Below, in pieces: positions 8,856 to 18,212 of a stretch of 64,000 bases of DNA; positions within the stretch are counted from its first letter, which is position 1, and the number at the start of each line of letters is the position of its first letter. The translations under genes were made by a program, and so were the position numbers. The stretch lies in assembly GCA_963803495.1 (NCBI GenBank), contig CAWDMP010000002.1, positions 2,232,001 through 2,296,000 of the forward strand. The letters run 5' to 3'. Below the pieces are notes generated by a model. The model had not been told where the DNA came from. It worked only from the letters and a program-made list of their open reading frames with translations, and ran no database searches. This stretch comes from Persicitalea sp963803495 (GTDB lineage Bacteria; Bacteroidota; Bacteroidia; Cytophagales; Spirosomataceae).

Positions 8856-9396
8856 TATCGAACCGTTGTTCTTTGTTTAATTTTTGTTGAAGCAGGCAGC
8901 GCGCCCGCGCGTATTGCGATTTGGAAGTACCTTCCGAAATATCCAGTAGTTTCGCGATTTCGTTGTGCTGGTAGCCCTCGATGGCGTACAGGTTGAAGAT
9001 CGTTTGGCAGCCGGGCGGCAATTCCTGGATGAAACCCTGCAACTGCTGCATCTGAAATCCCGCCAGCGTAATCTCCGGCCCCGAAGTAGGCAGCTCGCTG
9101 CCGTTGACCTGGTCGAGCTCGAGCGTGTGCTTTTGGCGACGAATGTGCTTGAGCGCGGTATTGACCACGATCGACTTCATCCAGTACTGTATCGGCGCTT
9201 CCCCCCGGAACGTGTCCATGTTTTCGTAAATCTTGATAAAAGCATCCTGCAACACATCTTCGGCGTCGGCCCGGTGGCGCACGTAACGGAGGCAAATGGC
9301 AAACAGCCTACCCCCAAAGACATCGTACAGACGTCTTTGGGCCTGCCTATCGCCTTGGCGACAGCCATCTACCAATTCCTGTTCATTTTCTATCAT
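8827..9396 (-). CDS. ECF RNA polymerase sigma factor (sigma-70 family)
   Basis: A 189-residue protein with region 2 (FAICLRYVRHRADAEDVLQDAFIKIYENMDTF, the -10 recognition and core-binding helix) and region 4 (LPPGCQTIFNLYAIEGYQHNEIAKLLDISEGTSKSQYARA, the helix-turn-helix for the -35 element). Length and layout are those of Bacteroidota ECF sigma factors. It directs RNA polymerase to a small regulon, usually including its own operon. The downstream overlapping gene encodes the likely membrane anti-sigma factor. Confidence 0.92.
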   Translation of the reverse strand: MIENEQELVDGCRQGDRQAQRRLYDVFGGRLFAICLRYVRHRADAEDVLQDAFIKIYENMDTFRGEAPIQYWMKSIVVNTALKHIRRQKHTLELDQVNGSELPTSGPEITLAGFQMQQLQGFIQELPPGCQTIFNLYAIEGYQHNEIAKLLDISEGTSKSQYARARCLLQQKLNKEQRFDNESIRKTQI

Positions 9397-9522
9397 CCGA
9401 AGGTCGGGGGTGCTTCGTTGCCTTATTCACTATGGGTAGAGACGCCTGCCGCCCGAAAGGTTGGAAGGCGCGCAAAAAAAATTTGAGGAAGTACCACCGT
9501 GGCCTGACCTCGCACGCAGTTT

Positions 9523-9555
9523 TTGTGCAAATAACGCCGGGATTCAATAGCTTTG
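9523..9555 (+). promoter_or_regulatory. Bacteroidota-type promoter for the AsmA-like gene
   Basis: TAGCTTTG at 9548-9555 matches the Bacteroidota -7 element TAnnTTTG exactly. A TTG at 9523-9525, 22 bases upstream, fits the -33 element with slightly long spacing. It points rightward toward the ATG at 9609 and lies in the 212-bp space between divergent genes. Confidence 0.5.
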
Positions 9556-9608
9556 TACTTTTACGCATTGGCGTGTAGCCACCGTCGGTGCTGCCTTTAC
9601 CCCGAACC

Positions 9609-11297
9609 ATGCCGGACACCTCTAGAAAACCTTACGTAAAATGGCTACTGTGGCTGCTCGGCATCGGGGCGACCGTGTTTTTGCTGGTACTGGCGGTATC
9701 GTTTTGGCTACCCAGGTACTTCAAGCGCGAGCTGGACAGCGCCTTGAAAGAAGCCGTCGTCAGTGCCTCCGACAGCCTGTACCGTATCAGCTACGACGAC
9801 ATCGCCATCAACATTCCGCTTGGCAACGCCGAAGTGCACGGCGTGCGGCTGGTACCCGACTCGGCCGTGTACCAGCGGCGACTCGCCCGCAAAAATGCGC
9901 CCGACGACCTTTTCGAGCTGCGGGCCGATCAAGTGGGGCTGTCGGGGGTATCTTTGTACAAACTGCTTTTGTTCAAATCGCTCGTCGTCGGTAGCATCAG
10001 CATCGACCAGCCCGTGGCGCGCATCGACCACGATCCGAAACCTTACAATAACAAAAAGACCACCAAATCGCCCTACGAACTGATCAATAAGGTGCTGAAA
10101 TCGATTCGCATCGGCAAGATCAACCTCAATAACGTCAATTTTACCTACCTCAACCACCTAAATAAAGCCGACCAACCCCAGAGAAGCCAACTCGACAGTC
10201 TGTACCTCGACGTGACCGACTTCCTGCTCGACGCCGAGTCGGAGCGGGATACCAGCCGACTGCTCTTTTCAGAAAATATAAGTCTAAGAGCGAAGGGACT
10301 GGAACTGCCTTCGGGCAATCGGCTGTACGTTTTCAACATGGCCGAGTTGCGTTTTTCCTCGCGCGACAGTACCATCCAGGTCGAGCGGGTTCACTACAAG
10401 CCGCTGTTTTCCAAGGATCAGTTTAGCAAAGAAACGGGCCACGCCACCGAACGGCTGGATCTGGAGTTCAAGAACATCAAAGCTTCGCAGGTCGACGTCA
10501 GGCGGCTGCTGACCCAGCGGCAGTTCTTCGCCAAACGACTCGACATCGACGCCGGGCTCATCGACGTCGACAAGGACCGGCGGTATCCGGTCAGCACCGT
10601 TGGCAAGACTTTCAAGTATCCGCACCAGGTACTGCTGGATGCCAAGACAAAAATAGGCTTCGAAACCGTGTACCTCAAAAGTACTCGCGTACTCTACGGC
10701 GAGGTGAATCCCGATACCCGGCAGCGGGGTACGATCTACTTCGACGGTACCCACGGTACCATCACCAACCTCACCAACGACTCGGCCTGGATCGCGCGCA
10801 ACCGCGCCTGCCGCGTACGGGTCAAGACGCGCTTCATGTCGACTGGTCGGTTGAACGCCTACTTTACATTCAATCTGGCGTCACGGGTGGGCGATTTTGC
10901 TTGTGGCGGCACGATGGGCAATTTTGCCATGAAGGAAGTCAACGGTATGACGAAAGCCCTGGCGCTGGCTTCGGTGGAATCGGGCGAAGTGACTAAACTC
11001 GATTTCAACATCACGGCCAACACGACCCAGAGCGACATCAAGATGCAGCTTCAGTACAATGGGCTGGAAGTGAACATCTTGAAAATGAATGACGAAACGG
11101 GCAAGATCAAAAAGCGGAACTTCCTGTCGCAGGTACTCAACAACGTCGTCATGAACGAAAACAACCCAAAGCCCAACCGCCCCGCCCGCGTGGCCGAGGC
11201 TACCGTCGTGCGCGCCGAAGACGAATCATTCTTCAACCTCATTTGGCACACGATTTTTGTGGGAATCAAGAAAATCACGATTGGGATCGGGAAGTAG
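9609..11297 (+). CDS. AsmA-like membrane-anchored protein of unknown function
   Basis: A 562-residue protein with one N-terminal membrane helix (WLLWLLGIGATVFLLVLAVSFWLP) and a long, mostly beta periplasmic part. It contains repeated short strands such as VVSASDSLYRISYDDIAINIPLGNAEVHGVRLVPD, and later RAKGLELPSGNRLYVFNMAELRF. This layout resembles AsmA/TamB-like envelope proteins, but no conserved motif identifies it firmly. It ends with a positively charged amphipathic tail (HTIFVGIKKITIGIGK). The start is taken at 9609 (MPDTSRK); an in-frame ATG at 9588 is also possible. It may act in phospholipid or outer-membrane maintenance, which is only inference. Confidence 0.65.
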   Translation: MPDTSRKPYVKWLLWLLGIGATVFLLVLAVSFWLPRYFKRELDSALKEAVVSASDSLYRISYDDIAINIPLGNAEVHGVRLVPDSAVYQRRLARKNAPDDLFELRADQVGLSGVSLYKLLLFKSLVVGSISIDQPVARIDHDPKPYNNKKTTKSPYELINKVLKSIRIGKINLNNVNFTYLNHLNKADQPQRSQLDSLYLDVTDFLLDAESERDTSRLLFSENISLRAKGLELPSGNRLYVFNMAELRFSSRDSTIQVERVHYKPLFSKDQFSKETGHATERLDLEFKNIKASQVDVRRLLTQRQFFAKRLDIDAGLIDVDKDRRYPVSTVGKTFKYPHQVLLDAKTKIGFETVYLKSTRVLYGEVNPDTRQRGTIYFDGTHGTITNLTNDSAWIARNRACRVRVKTRFMSTGRLNAYFTFNLASRVGDFACGGTMGNFAMKEVNGMTKALALASVESGEVTKLDFNITANTTQSDIKMQLQYNGLEVNILKMNDETGKIKKRNFLSQVLNNVVMNENNPKPNRPARVAEATVVRAEDESFFNLIWHTIFVGIKKITIGIGK

Positions 11298-11300
11298 ATT

Positions 11301-11353
11301 TTAGGTTGTTAGGTTGTTAGGTTGTTAGGTTGTTAGGTTGTTAGGTTGTTAGG
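11301..11353. repeat. 8-bp tandem repeat (ttaggttg, six copies plus a partial) between convergent genes
   Basis: Six perfect copies of ttaggttg plus ttagg lie directly after the stop of the upstream gene. About 60 bp later, at 11413-11440, come reverse-complement words (cctaac, aacctaa, aacctac). The two arms could fold back as an imperfect long stem between two convergent genes, acting as a crude bidirectional terminator, or the array may simply reflect slippage. Confidence 0.75.
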
Positions 11354-11436
11354 GCGTAGTTCTCAGCATTACGCTTAGTTCCTGGTTTTAATTTTAATAT
11401 TTTGACCTAAGGCCTAACAACCTATAACCTAATAAC

Positions 11437-13506
11437 CTACCTCCCTTCCAAACCCAGCAAAAACGCGTACTCCAGCGCCAAATCCCGCAGCCGCTTGAAC
11501 CGTCCCGACGCGCCGCCGTGGCCGGTTTCCATGCCGCAGTGCAGCAGCACCAGGTTGTCATCCGTCTTTAAATCTCGTAGCTTGGCTACCCACTTAGCGG
11601 GCTCCCAGTACTGTACCTGCGAGTCGTGCAGGCCGGTGGTCACGAGCAGATTGGGGTAATCTTGCGCCTTCACATTATCGTAGGGCGAGTAGCTTTTCAT
11701 ATAGTCGTAGAACGGCTTTTCGTTAGGATTCCCCCACTCTTCGTACTCGCCCGTGGTGAGCGGAATCGTGTCGTCGAGCATGGTCGTGACCACATCCACG
11801 AAGGGTACCTGCGCCACCATGCCGTGGTAGAGGTCGGGCCGCAGGTTGGCGACGGCTCCCATCAGCAGGCCACCCGCGCTGCCGCCCATCGCGTAGAGGT
11901 GCGCGGGCGAAGTCCAGCGCTCCTGAATCAGGTACTCGGCGCAATCCACAAAATCTGTGAAGGTATTCAACTTGCGCAACCGCCGGCCATTTTCGTACCA
12001 GGCGCGGCCCATTTCCTGGCCGCCCCGGATGTGGCAAATCGCGAAAGCAAAGCCACGGTCGAGCAAACTCAGCCGCGCCGAACTAAAAGTCGGGTCCATC
12101 GACGCGCCGTAAGAGCCGTAGGCGTACTGCAGCAACGACCCGCTGCTGTCACGCGCGAAATCAATCTTATACACCACCGAAACCGGAATCCGCGAGCCGT
12201 CGCGGGCATTGGCGTAAAGCCGCTCGGTCGTGTACTGAGTTTTGTCAAAATCGCCCACCACTTCCTGCTCTTTCAGGAGCGTTTTGGCGCGGGTCGCCAT
12301 GTCGAAATCATAGGTGGAGTTGGGCGTTGTGAGCGAGGTGTAGCCGTAGCGCAGGGTACTGGTTTCGAACTCCGGGTTGGAACTAACGTAAGCCGTGTAA
12401 GCCGCTTCGCCAAAATCGAGGTAGTACTCGGCCGCGCCGGGCGTCTGCGGCATGATACAGATGCGCAGCAACCCCTCGCTCCGCTCCTGCACAACCAGAA
12501 ATTCGCTGAACAACTCGATGCCTTCCAGGTACACCTCCGGCCGGTGCGCCAGTACTTCGCGCCAGGCGTTTTCGTCGCGCAGCGCGTCCTCGGCTACCTG
12601 CATGAGCTTAAAATTCTCGGCGCCGCCGTCATTGGTGACGACGTAAAACGTGTCGCGGTAATGCTCGAGCGAGTACTCGTGGCCGCGTCGTCGTGGGATG
12701 GCTACCGCCAACTCACCCGCTGGCTTCTGAGCGTCGAGCAGACGGTACTCCGTCGCGACGCCGTTGTGGTCGGCCAGCAGAGCGATGTATTTTTTGGACT
12801 TCATGCGGAAGAGCGCGAGGTAGTACTGCTCGTCGGCTTCTTCGTAGAGCAGCACGTCGTCGGCCACATCGGTGCCCAGCGTGTGCCGCCACACCTGGTA
12901 GCCCAGCAGCGTGTCCACGTTTTTGCGGATGTAGAAAACCGTGCGGTTGTCAGCGGCCCAGGCGTAGTTGCCGCCCTCAGTGTTGGGGATCAGGTCGGGG
13001 TACCATTCGCCGGTCGACAGGTTGCGGAATCGGAGCGTGTAGAGGCGGCGGCTCACGGTGTCTTCGCCAATGGCCGCCACGGTATCGTCGTCGCTGACGG
13101 CCGGGAACGTCGCCTGGTAATAGGCATGGTCGGCGGCGCGCTCGTTCAGGTCGAGCATTACTTCCTCATCGGCCTCCAGGCTTAGGTACTTGCGGCAATA
13201 GAGCGGGTACTCCGCGCCTTCGTCGTAGCGGACGTAGTACCAGTAGGCCCCGTCGCGCACGGGCACCGACTCGTCTTTTTCCTTGATCCTACTTTTTATT
13301 TCCTGAAAAAGCGACTCCTTAAAATCTTGCAGAGGCCCCATCACGGACTCGGTGTAGGCATTTTCGGCGCGAAGGTGAGCCAGCACGGATTCGTCTTCGC
13401 GCTCGCGGAGCCAATAGTAGTCGTCGGTGCGGGCGTCGCCGTGGTTTGAGAAAGTCGTGGGAACTTTGGCGGCGGTGGGTGGGGTGCTTTTTGTATTAAA
13501 AGGCAT
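11437..13506 (-). CDS. Oligopeptidase B-like serine peptidase (S9 family)
   Basis: A 689-residue peptidase of the prolyl-oligopeptidase family. The N-terminal two thirds form the beta-propeller (DDYYWLRERED, YYVRYDEGAEYPLY). The C-terminal alpha/beta-hydrolase domain has the catalytic triad Ser543 (MGGSAGGLLMG), Asp628 (GLHDSQVQYWEPAKW) and His663 (ETGHGG). The residues around the triad and the start MPFNTKSTPPTAAKVP are typical of oligopeptidase B, which cuts small peptides after Arg/Lys. No signal peptide is seen, so it is cytoplasmic. It faces the AsmA-like gene tail to tail. The long open frame on the opposite strand is a shadow. Confidence 0.92.
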   Translation of the reverse strand: MPFNTKSTPPTAAKVPTTFSNHGDARTDDYYWLREREDESVLAHLRAENAYTESVMGPLQDFKESLFQEIKSRIKEKDESVPVRDGAYWYYVRYDEGAEYPLYCRKYLSLEADEEVMLDLNERAADHAYYQATFPAVSDDDTVAAIGEDTVSRRLYTLRFRNLSTGEWYPDLIPNTEGGNYAWAADNRTVFYIRKNVDTLLGYQVWRHTLGTDVADDVLLYEEADEQYYLALFRMKSKKYIALLADHNGVATEYRLLDAQKPAGELAVAIPRRRGHEYSLEHYRDTFYVVTNDGGAENFKLMQVAEDALRDENAWREVLAHRPEVYLEGIELFSEFLVVQERSEGLLRICIMPQTPGAAEYYLDFGEAAYTAYVSSNPEFETSTLRYGYTSLTTPNSTYDFDMATRAKTLLKEQEVVGDFDKTQYTTERLYANARDGSRIPVSVVYKIDFARDSSGSLLQYAYGSYGASMDPTFSSARLSLLDRGFAFAICHIRGGQEMGRAWYENGRRLRKLNTFTDFVDCAEYLIQERWTSPAHLYAMGGSAGGLLMGAVANLRPDLYHGMVAQVPFVDVVTTMLDDTIPLTTGEYEEWGNPNEKPFYDYMKSYSPYDNVKAQDYPNLLVTTGLHDSQVQYWEPAKWVAKLRDLKTDDNLVLLHCGMETGHGGASGRFKRLRDLALEYAFLLGLEGR

Positions 13507-13757
13507 TTGTAAAAGAGATTAGCGGGATGGTTTTCAGGTCGGAAGGGCGTCTAAATGAAAACTAAACAAGGGATTGAGCGGCATGATTACACGAAAATTG
13601 AAATTACTGCCTAATTTTAAGCGCTAGAAACTCCGCCCGGCGCACGAATTTTAGTAAAAAGCGTTATATTGAAAACTCGATAACGCCTAGGAATGAGGCG
13701 TATCCACCTTCAAAGCCTGCCTTTCCACGCCTTGTTCTCTCTTTTATAAACTTTCTG

Positions 13758-15215
13758 ATGACTAAAAATCTACGCATGGCCCTCTCGGGCGTAATTCTTC
13801 TTGTGGTGGTTGGTTTCGTAGCCAAACCCGACAACTGGGAAAAGGCCTTCCGGCGCATCGACGCCGAGGTGCGGCAAAACAGCCGCGTGTACCAGACGCT
13901 CGGCGAAGCCACCCAAAAAATCGGCCACCGACTCACGGGCAGCGTCCACGGCATGGAAGCCGAGGAATATGCTTTCAAGCTACTTAAAAGCTACGGATTC
14001 AGCGATGTGAAGTACCAGCCTTTCGAGGTGGAATCGTGGAGCCGCGACACGGTGACGCTCAGCATCGTACCCGCCAGCAGCGACAACTACCGCGAAGTAC
14101 CCGTGGTGTCGCTGGCGCATTCGCCGGTCATGGTCGACCTGGAAGCGGGCATCGTGGATGTAGGCAATGGGCTGGAAGAAGATTTTGAAGGCGTCAAAAG
14201 TAAGCTGAAAGGCAAGATCGCCGTCGCCAACATTGGTCTGGTGGGCGTGACGGGTAAGAAAAACCTGCACCGCTCCGAGAAAACCGCGCTCGCCATCAAG
14301 TACGGCGCGGGCGGCATCATCATGGTCAACCAGGCACCGGGCAAGATCTTGCTCACGGGTACCGCCTCGGTGACGGGTGCGCTCATCGCCATTCCGGCGG
14401 TGTGCATCTCCAACGACAGCGGGATCGAACTTCGGGAATGGCTGGCCGACGAAGGGCCGCTGGAAGCGCACATCAACATGCGCAACTTCTCGAAACCCAT
14501 CAAAGCCCGCAACGTGATCGCGACGCTGAAAGGCAAGAGCGACGAGTGCGTCATCGTGGGCGGTCACCTCGACTCGTGGGATTTGGCGACGGGCGCGATC
14601 GACAACGGCATCGGCTCATTCAGCGTACTCGACATTGCCCGTACTTTCAAAGCCCTTAAAGTGAAGCCTCGGCGTACCATCAAATTCGTGATGTTCATGG
14701 GCGAAGAGCAAGGGCTGCTCGGCTCGAAGCACATGGTGCGCGAACTGGTCAGGACGGGCGACATCGCCAAAGTCGGGTACATGATGAACCTCGACATGAC
14801 CAACGACCCAAAGGGCGCCAATGGCTTCGGCCGCGCCGATATGGAAGGCTTTTTTCAGCAAGTAGGAGCCGATATCAAGCGCATCGACCCGTCTTTTGAC
14901 AACAAATACACGAGCCGCGCCGGCCTGCACAGCGACCATCAGCCGTTCATGTTGCAGGGGGTACCCGTGGCGGGGCTATCGGGCAGTCTCCCGTTGTCGG
15001 TGCTGCACTGCTACCACGCCGATTGCGACCGATTCGATCTGGTCAAGAAAGACCAATTGGAAAACACCGTCCGCATCGGCTCGATGTACCTCTACGCCCT
15101 GGCTAACGCCAGAAAACTCCCCGCCAAGCGCCTCGACGACACCCAAACCCGCGACTACCTCGTGACGCAAGGGTTGAAGCAGGAATTAGTGTTGGGGCAG
15201 GATTGGCGGTGGTAG
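13758..15215 (+). CDS. M28 family zinc peptidase with PA domain
   Basis: A 485-residue secreted or membrane-tethered metallopeptidase. The N-terminal hydrophobic segment (MALSGVILLVVVGFVA) is a signal or anchor. A protease-associated region spans roughly residues 120-245. The M28 core has the di-zinc ligands His270 (GGHLDSWD), Asp282 (AIDNGIGS), Glu317 with catalytic Glu316 (GEEQGLLGS), Asp346 (NLDMTN) and a His within residues 391-394 (LHSDHQPF). It is probably an aminopeptidase or carboxypeptidase acting on peptides in the periplasm. The gene stands alone with a 250-bp upstream space. Confidence 0.9.
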   Translation: MTKNLRMALSGVILLVVVGFVAKPDNWEKAFRRIDAEVRQNSRVYQTLGEATQKIGHRLTGSVHGMEAEEYAFKLLKSYGFSDVKYQPFEVESWSRDTVTLSIVPASSDNYREVPVVSLAHSPVMVDLEAGIVDVGNGLEEDFEGVKSKLKGKIAVANIGLVGVTGKKNLHRSEKTALAIKYGAGGIIMVNQAPGKILLTGTASVTGALIAIPAVCISNDSGIELREWLADEGPLEAHINMRNFSKPIKARNVIATLKGKSDECVIVGGHLDSWDLATGAIDNGIGSFSVLDIARTFKALKVKPRRTIKFVMFMGEEQGLLGSKHMVRELVRTGDIAKVGYMMNLDMTNDPKGANGFGRADMEGFFQQVGADIKRIDPSFDNKYTSRAGLHSDHQPFMLQGVPVAGLSGSLPLSVLHCYHADCDRFDLVKKDQLENTVRIGSMYLYALANARKLPAKRLDDTQTRDYLVTQGLKQELVLGQDWRW

Positions 15216-15227
15216 GTGGTCAATGTT

Positions 15228-15316
15228 GAATTTTGAATGATAGAATGAGTGAATAGGGTTTGGATTTTTTATTCTATCATTCTATATTCTATCATTCACT
15301 CATTCACTCATTCAAA
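15228..15316. repeat. AT-rich inverted and direct repeats between convergent genes
   Basis: The left arm aattttgaatgatagaatga is mirrored on the right by attctatcattc, and by three copies of attcactc running into attcaaaatt. The space lies between the tail-to-tail M28 and dehydrogenase genes. A long AT-rich stem could end transcription from both sides. No coding signal is present. Confidence 0.6.
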
Positions 15317-15317
15317 A

Positions 15318-16146
15318 TTAAAGAAAAAAGTCCGGCATTAGCTCCTCGTCGCTGAGGTTGGTGTCGATGCGGTACTTGGCGAAGTCCGTGGTGCCTTCGG
15401 CTTTTAGTACTTCTTCATCCACGAAAGAAATTTCCCGTGCATTCGCGACTGTTGCGGCTCAGAACGTAGTAGGCGGCGTCGGCCATGATGTCGGGCGTGC
15501 GGCTTTTGCGGATCAGGCTGTCGCCACCCAGCAGGTTTTGCACGGCGGCGGTCGCGATGGTCGTGCGCGGCCACAGGGCGTTGAAGGCCACGCCTTGCTT
15601 CTTGAACTCCCCGGCCATGCCCAGCACACACATACTCATGCCAAACTTCGCCATCGTGTAGGCCACGTGCGGCGCAAACCAGCGCGTTTCCATGTTGAGC
15701 GGCGGCGAGAGGTTGAGCACATGTGGATTGTCGGCTTTGAGCAGGTGCGGCAGACACAATTTGCTGGCTAGAAAGGTACCGCGCGTGTTGATGTTGTGCA
15801 TCAAGTCGTAGCGCTTCATGTCGGTTTGGAGCGTAGGCGTGAGGCTGATGGCGCTGGCGTTGTTGATCAGGATGTCGATACCTCCGAAGGTACTTACCGT
15901 CTCGTCCACAGCGGCTTGCACGGCTTCCTCGTCGCGTATATCTACTTGCAGCGGCAGCGCTTTGCCACCAGCGGCCTCGATTTCGGTGGCGGCGGTATAG
16001 ATCGTGCCGGGGAGCTTGGGGTGCGGTTCGGCGGTTTTGGCGGCGATCGTGACGTTGGCGCCTTCCCGCGCCAGGCGGAGGGCAATGGCCAGGCCGATGC
16101 CCCGGCTGCCGCCCGTGATGAATACGGTTTTGTTTTTAAAGGTCAT
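15318..16146 (-). CDS. Short-chain dehydrogenase/reductase (HSDL2-like), frame break near the 3' end
   Basis: NAD(P)-dependent oxidoreductase of the SDR family. It has the cofactor motif FITGGSRGIGLAIA, the NNAS motif (LINNASAISL), and YTMAKFGM, which holds the catalytic Tyr-x-x-x-Lys. The start at 16146 (MTFKNKTVF) is preferred over the ATG at 16188. After ECTGNFF (near 15433) the open frame stops with RG. One base over, the family tail continues as VDEEVLKAEGTTDFAKYR and ends LMPDFFL at a stop at 15318-15320. One extra T in the TTTCTTT run explains it and may be a sequencing error. The substrate is unknown; HSDL2-like enzymes are linked to lipid metabolism. Confidence 0.85.
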
Positions 16147-16256
16147 GGGGGTAGGGTTTTGTGGATAGGCTGCTACTAAGAATGGCATGGTTTGTGCACG
16201 CTTCTTTGTTCGTACGCCGAAAGTTGGAAGGTACGTAAATCCTTTTTAATCCACGT

Positions 16257-18194
16257 ATGAAAATAACGCTACGCTCTCTCTGCCGATTACTCTTCCTGCT
16301 TGCCATACTCTGCACCAGCGGCGCAGTAGCCTGGGCACAGGGAACGGGCTGCGATATGGCGGCTCCCACGATCGAAGCGGAGCGCGATTCGTCCTGCGCG
16401 GGTAGTCCCGTTTTGCTATGGGCCAAGGGCTGTACTGGAAAAGTGATGTGGTCCAATGGATTGGAAGGCGACACCATCGTGTCGCGCCCGGCCACCACGC
16501 GGGTGTACACTGCAACCTGCCAGGAGGGCGATTGTAAAAGCACCGCTTCCAAAGCGCTGACGGTCGTAGTTCCTATTCCTGAAATTCCAATTTTAAACAC
16601 CTACAAGAAGACAATATGCGCCGGAGGCACCGCCACGCTGACCGCCATCGGGTGCTCCGGGGCGGTAGTATGGTCCAATGGCGCGATCGGCCGCGAAATC
16701 ATGGTGCGCCCCGCCCAAACGGCCACTTATACCGCAATTTGCCGCACTGAAAATAGTTTGGGTTGCATCAGCTGCTTCGCCGAACCGGTCGAGGTGAAAG
16801 TGGCCCAGGGCATGCGGCCCGTACTGATCGCCTCGCAAGCCGCCGTGTGCGCGGGCGATACGCTTTCGCTGCGGGTGGCGGCCTGCGCCGGGCAAGTCGA
16901 GTGGGCCGACGACGCCAGTATCTCGGCATCCAGCCGTACCATAAAACCTACCGCTACCACCACCTACACCGCCACCTGCGTGGTAGGTGACTGTGCGTTT
17001 GCAACCAATCTGATGACAGTACAGGTAGCCCCACCCGCTACCCCTCAGCTCTCCGCCAAGCGCACCGCGCTCTGTGTTGGCGAAAGCATGAAGGTACTGG
17101 CCAGCGGCTGCACCGGGACGACACGCTGGTCCAACCGCGCCACGGGGTCCGAAATTGTGGTTTCAGCTGAGGCTACGTTCACTCTCACGGCGCGCTGTGA
17201 GCAGGGTACCTGCGCGGGCCGCGATTCCGAACCGCTCACATTTACGATTTTGCCCAAAGTACCCACACCCCTGGTCACCGACCGGAGCAATACCTGCCCC
17301 TACGTGACGCTCGACCTGATGACGACCTTACAGAACACCCCACGTACGCCGGGCGGACGCTACGAGTTTCGCAGCGGGGCATCGGCGGGTAGTGCGTTGG
17401 TGGCGCACCCAGCCGTAACGGGCGCGGGTACCTACTACGTGTTCGAGCGGAGCGCCGGGGGCTGCTACAGCGAGGCGGCTCCGGTCACGATTACGATCAA
17501 CGAATGCCAGTCGGCGGTGCCGATTTGCGCCTACTTCCCCGGTAGCGTCTCGATCGCATACGACTCGTCGGCCACCGACGCTACGCTCAAAATGACGGCC
17601 TCCGTGAGTGGCATGGTCACGAGCGGGCAGTGGATTACCAACGGCAGCGGGTCGTTCGACCGGGGCGATTCGGTAAGTACCAGTTACCTGCCCAGCGCCA
17701 ACGACCGGCTGGCCGGGCAAGTCACGCTGGCCTACGCCACCGACGATCCCGACGGTGAGGGGCCGTGCCTGGCCGCAGTGGGCGCGATTGCGATTCTTTT
17801 GCGTGATAAAACGATCGACCCCAAACTACCGCAGACCGATTCGACGGCGACGACGGGAAACAAAGTGGAGATCGACCCTGACGCGGCCAACCTGACGGCC
17901 AACTCGACGGACGTGTTTGTTCCCGACGGCTTTTCGCCCAACGGGGACGGAATCAACGATCGCTTCGTCGTGAGCAATGTGCCCGCCAACGTGGGTGTCT
18001 CATTGGAAGTATACAATCGGTGGGGACAGCTCGTTTTCAAGGACGACGACTACAAAAATACCTGGGAAGGCAAGGCGTCCAACGGCATCAGACTTGGGGG
18101 AAACACCAGCGGATTGGCCGATGGAACGTATTTTTACGTCGTCAAGCTGACGAATGGCCAGGAGTTCGTCAAGTTCATGACTATCACACATTAA
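16257..18194 (+). CDS. Gliding-motility-associated C-terminal domain (CHU_C) protein with repeats
   Basis: A 645-residue secreted protein. A signal peptide (LFLLAILCTSGAVAWAQ) is followed by four to five repeats of about 80 residues, each with paired Cys and the pattern W-S-N-G...A-T-Y-T-A-x-C, e.g. VWSNGAIGREIMV, TTTYTATCVVGDC and TRWSNRATGSEIVV. The C-terminus has the CHU_C domain: VFVPDGFSPNGDGINDRF, LEVYNRWGQLVF, LADGTYFYVVKL and FVKFMTITH, a type B sorting signal for T9SS. It is probably displayed on or released from the cell surface as an adhesin-like protein. The PorE-like gene starts 18 bp after it, so the two are co-transcribed. Confidence 0.88.
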   Translation: MKITLRSLCRLLFLLAILCTSGAVAWAQGTGCDMAAPTIEAERDSSCAGSPVLLWAKGCTGKVMWSNGLEGDTIVSRPATTRVYTATCQEGDCKSTASKALTVVVPIPEIPILNTYKKTICAGGTATLTAIGCSGAVVWSNGAIGREIMVRPAQTATYTAICRTENSLGCISCFAEPVEVKVAQGMRPVLIASQAAVCAGDTLSLRVAACAGQVEWADDASISASSRTIKPTATTTYTATCVVGDCAFATNLMTVQVAPPATPQLSAKRTALCVGESMKVLASGCTGTTRWSNRATGSEIVVSAEATFTLTARCEQGTCAGRDSEPLTFTILPKVPTPLVTDRSNTCPYVTLDLMTTLQNTPRTPGGRYEFRSGASAGSALVAHPAVTGAGTYYVFERSAGGCYSEAAPVTITINECQSAVPICAYFPGSVSIAYDSSATDATLKMTASVSGMVTSGQWITNGSGSFDRGDSVSTSYLPSANDRLAGQVTLAYATDDPDGEGPCLAAVGAIAILLRDKTIDPKLPQTDSTATTGNKVEIDPDAANLTANSTDVFVPDGFSPNGDGINDRFVVSNVPANVGVSLEVYNRWGQLVFKDDDYKNTWEGKASNGIRLGGNTSGLADGTYFYVVKLTNGQEFVKFMTITH

Positions 18195-18212
18195 TATTTT
18201 AAAGCAAACGCA

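Noticed and set aside
11301..11353. Tandem repeat considered as CRISPR
   Set aside because: The unit is 8 bp and has no spacers.
11626..13185. 519-residue open frame opposite the oligopeptidase B gene
   Set aside because: Same reason: antisense shadow with no signal, motif or neighbour support.
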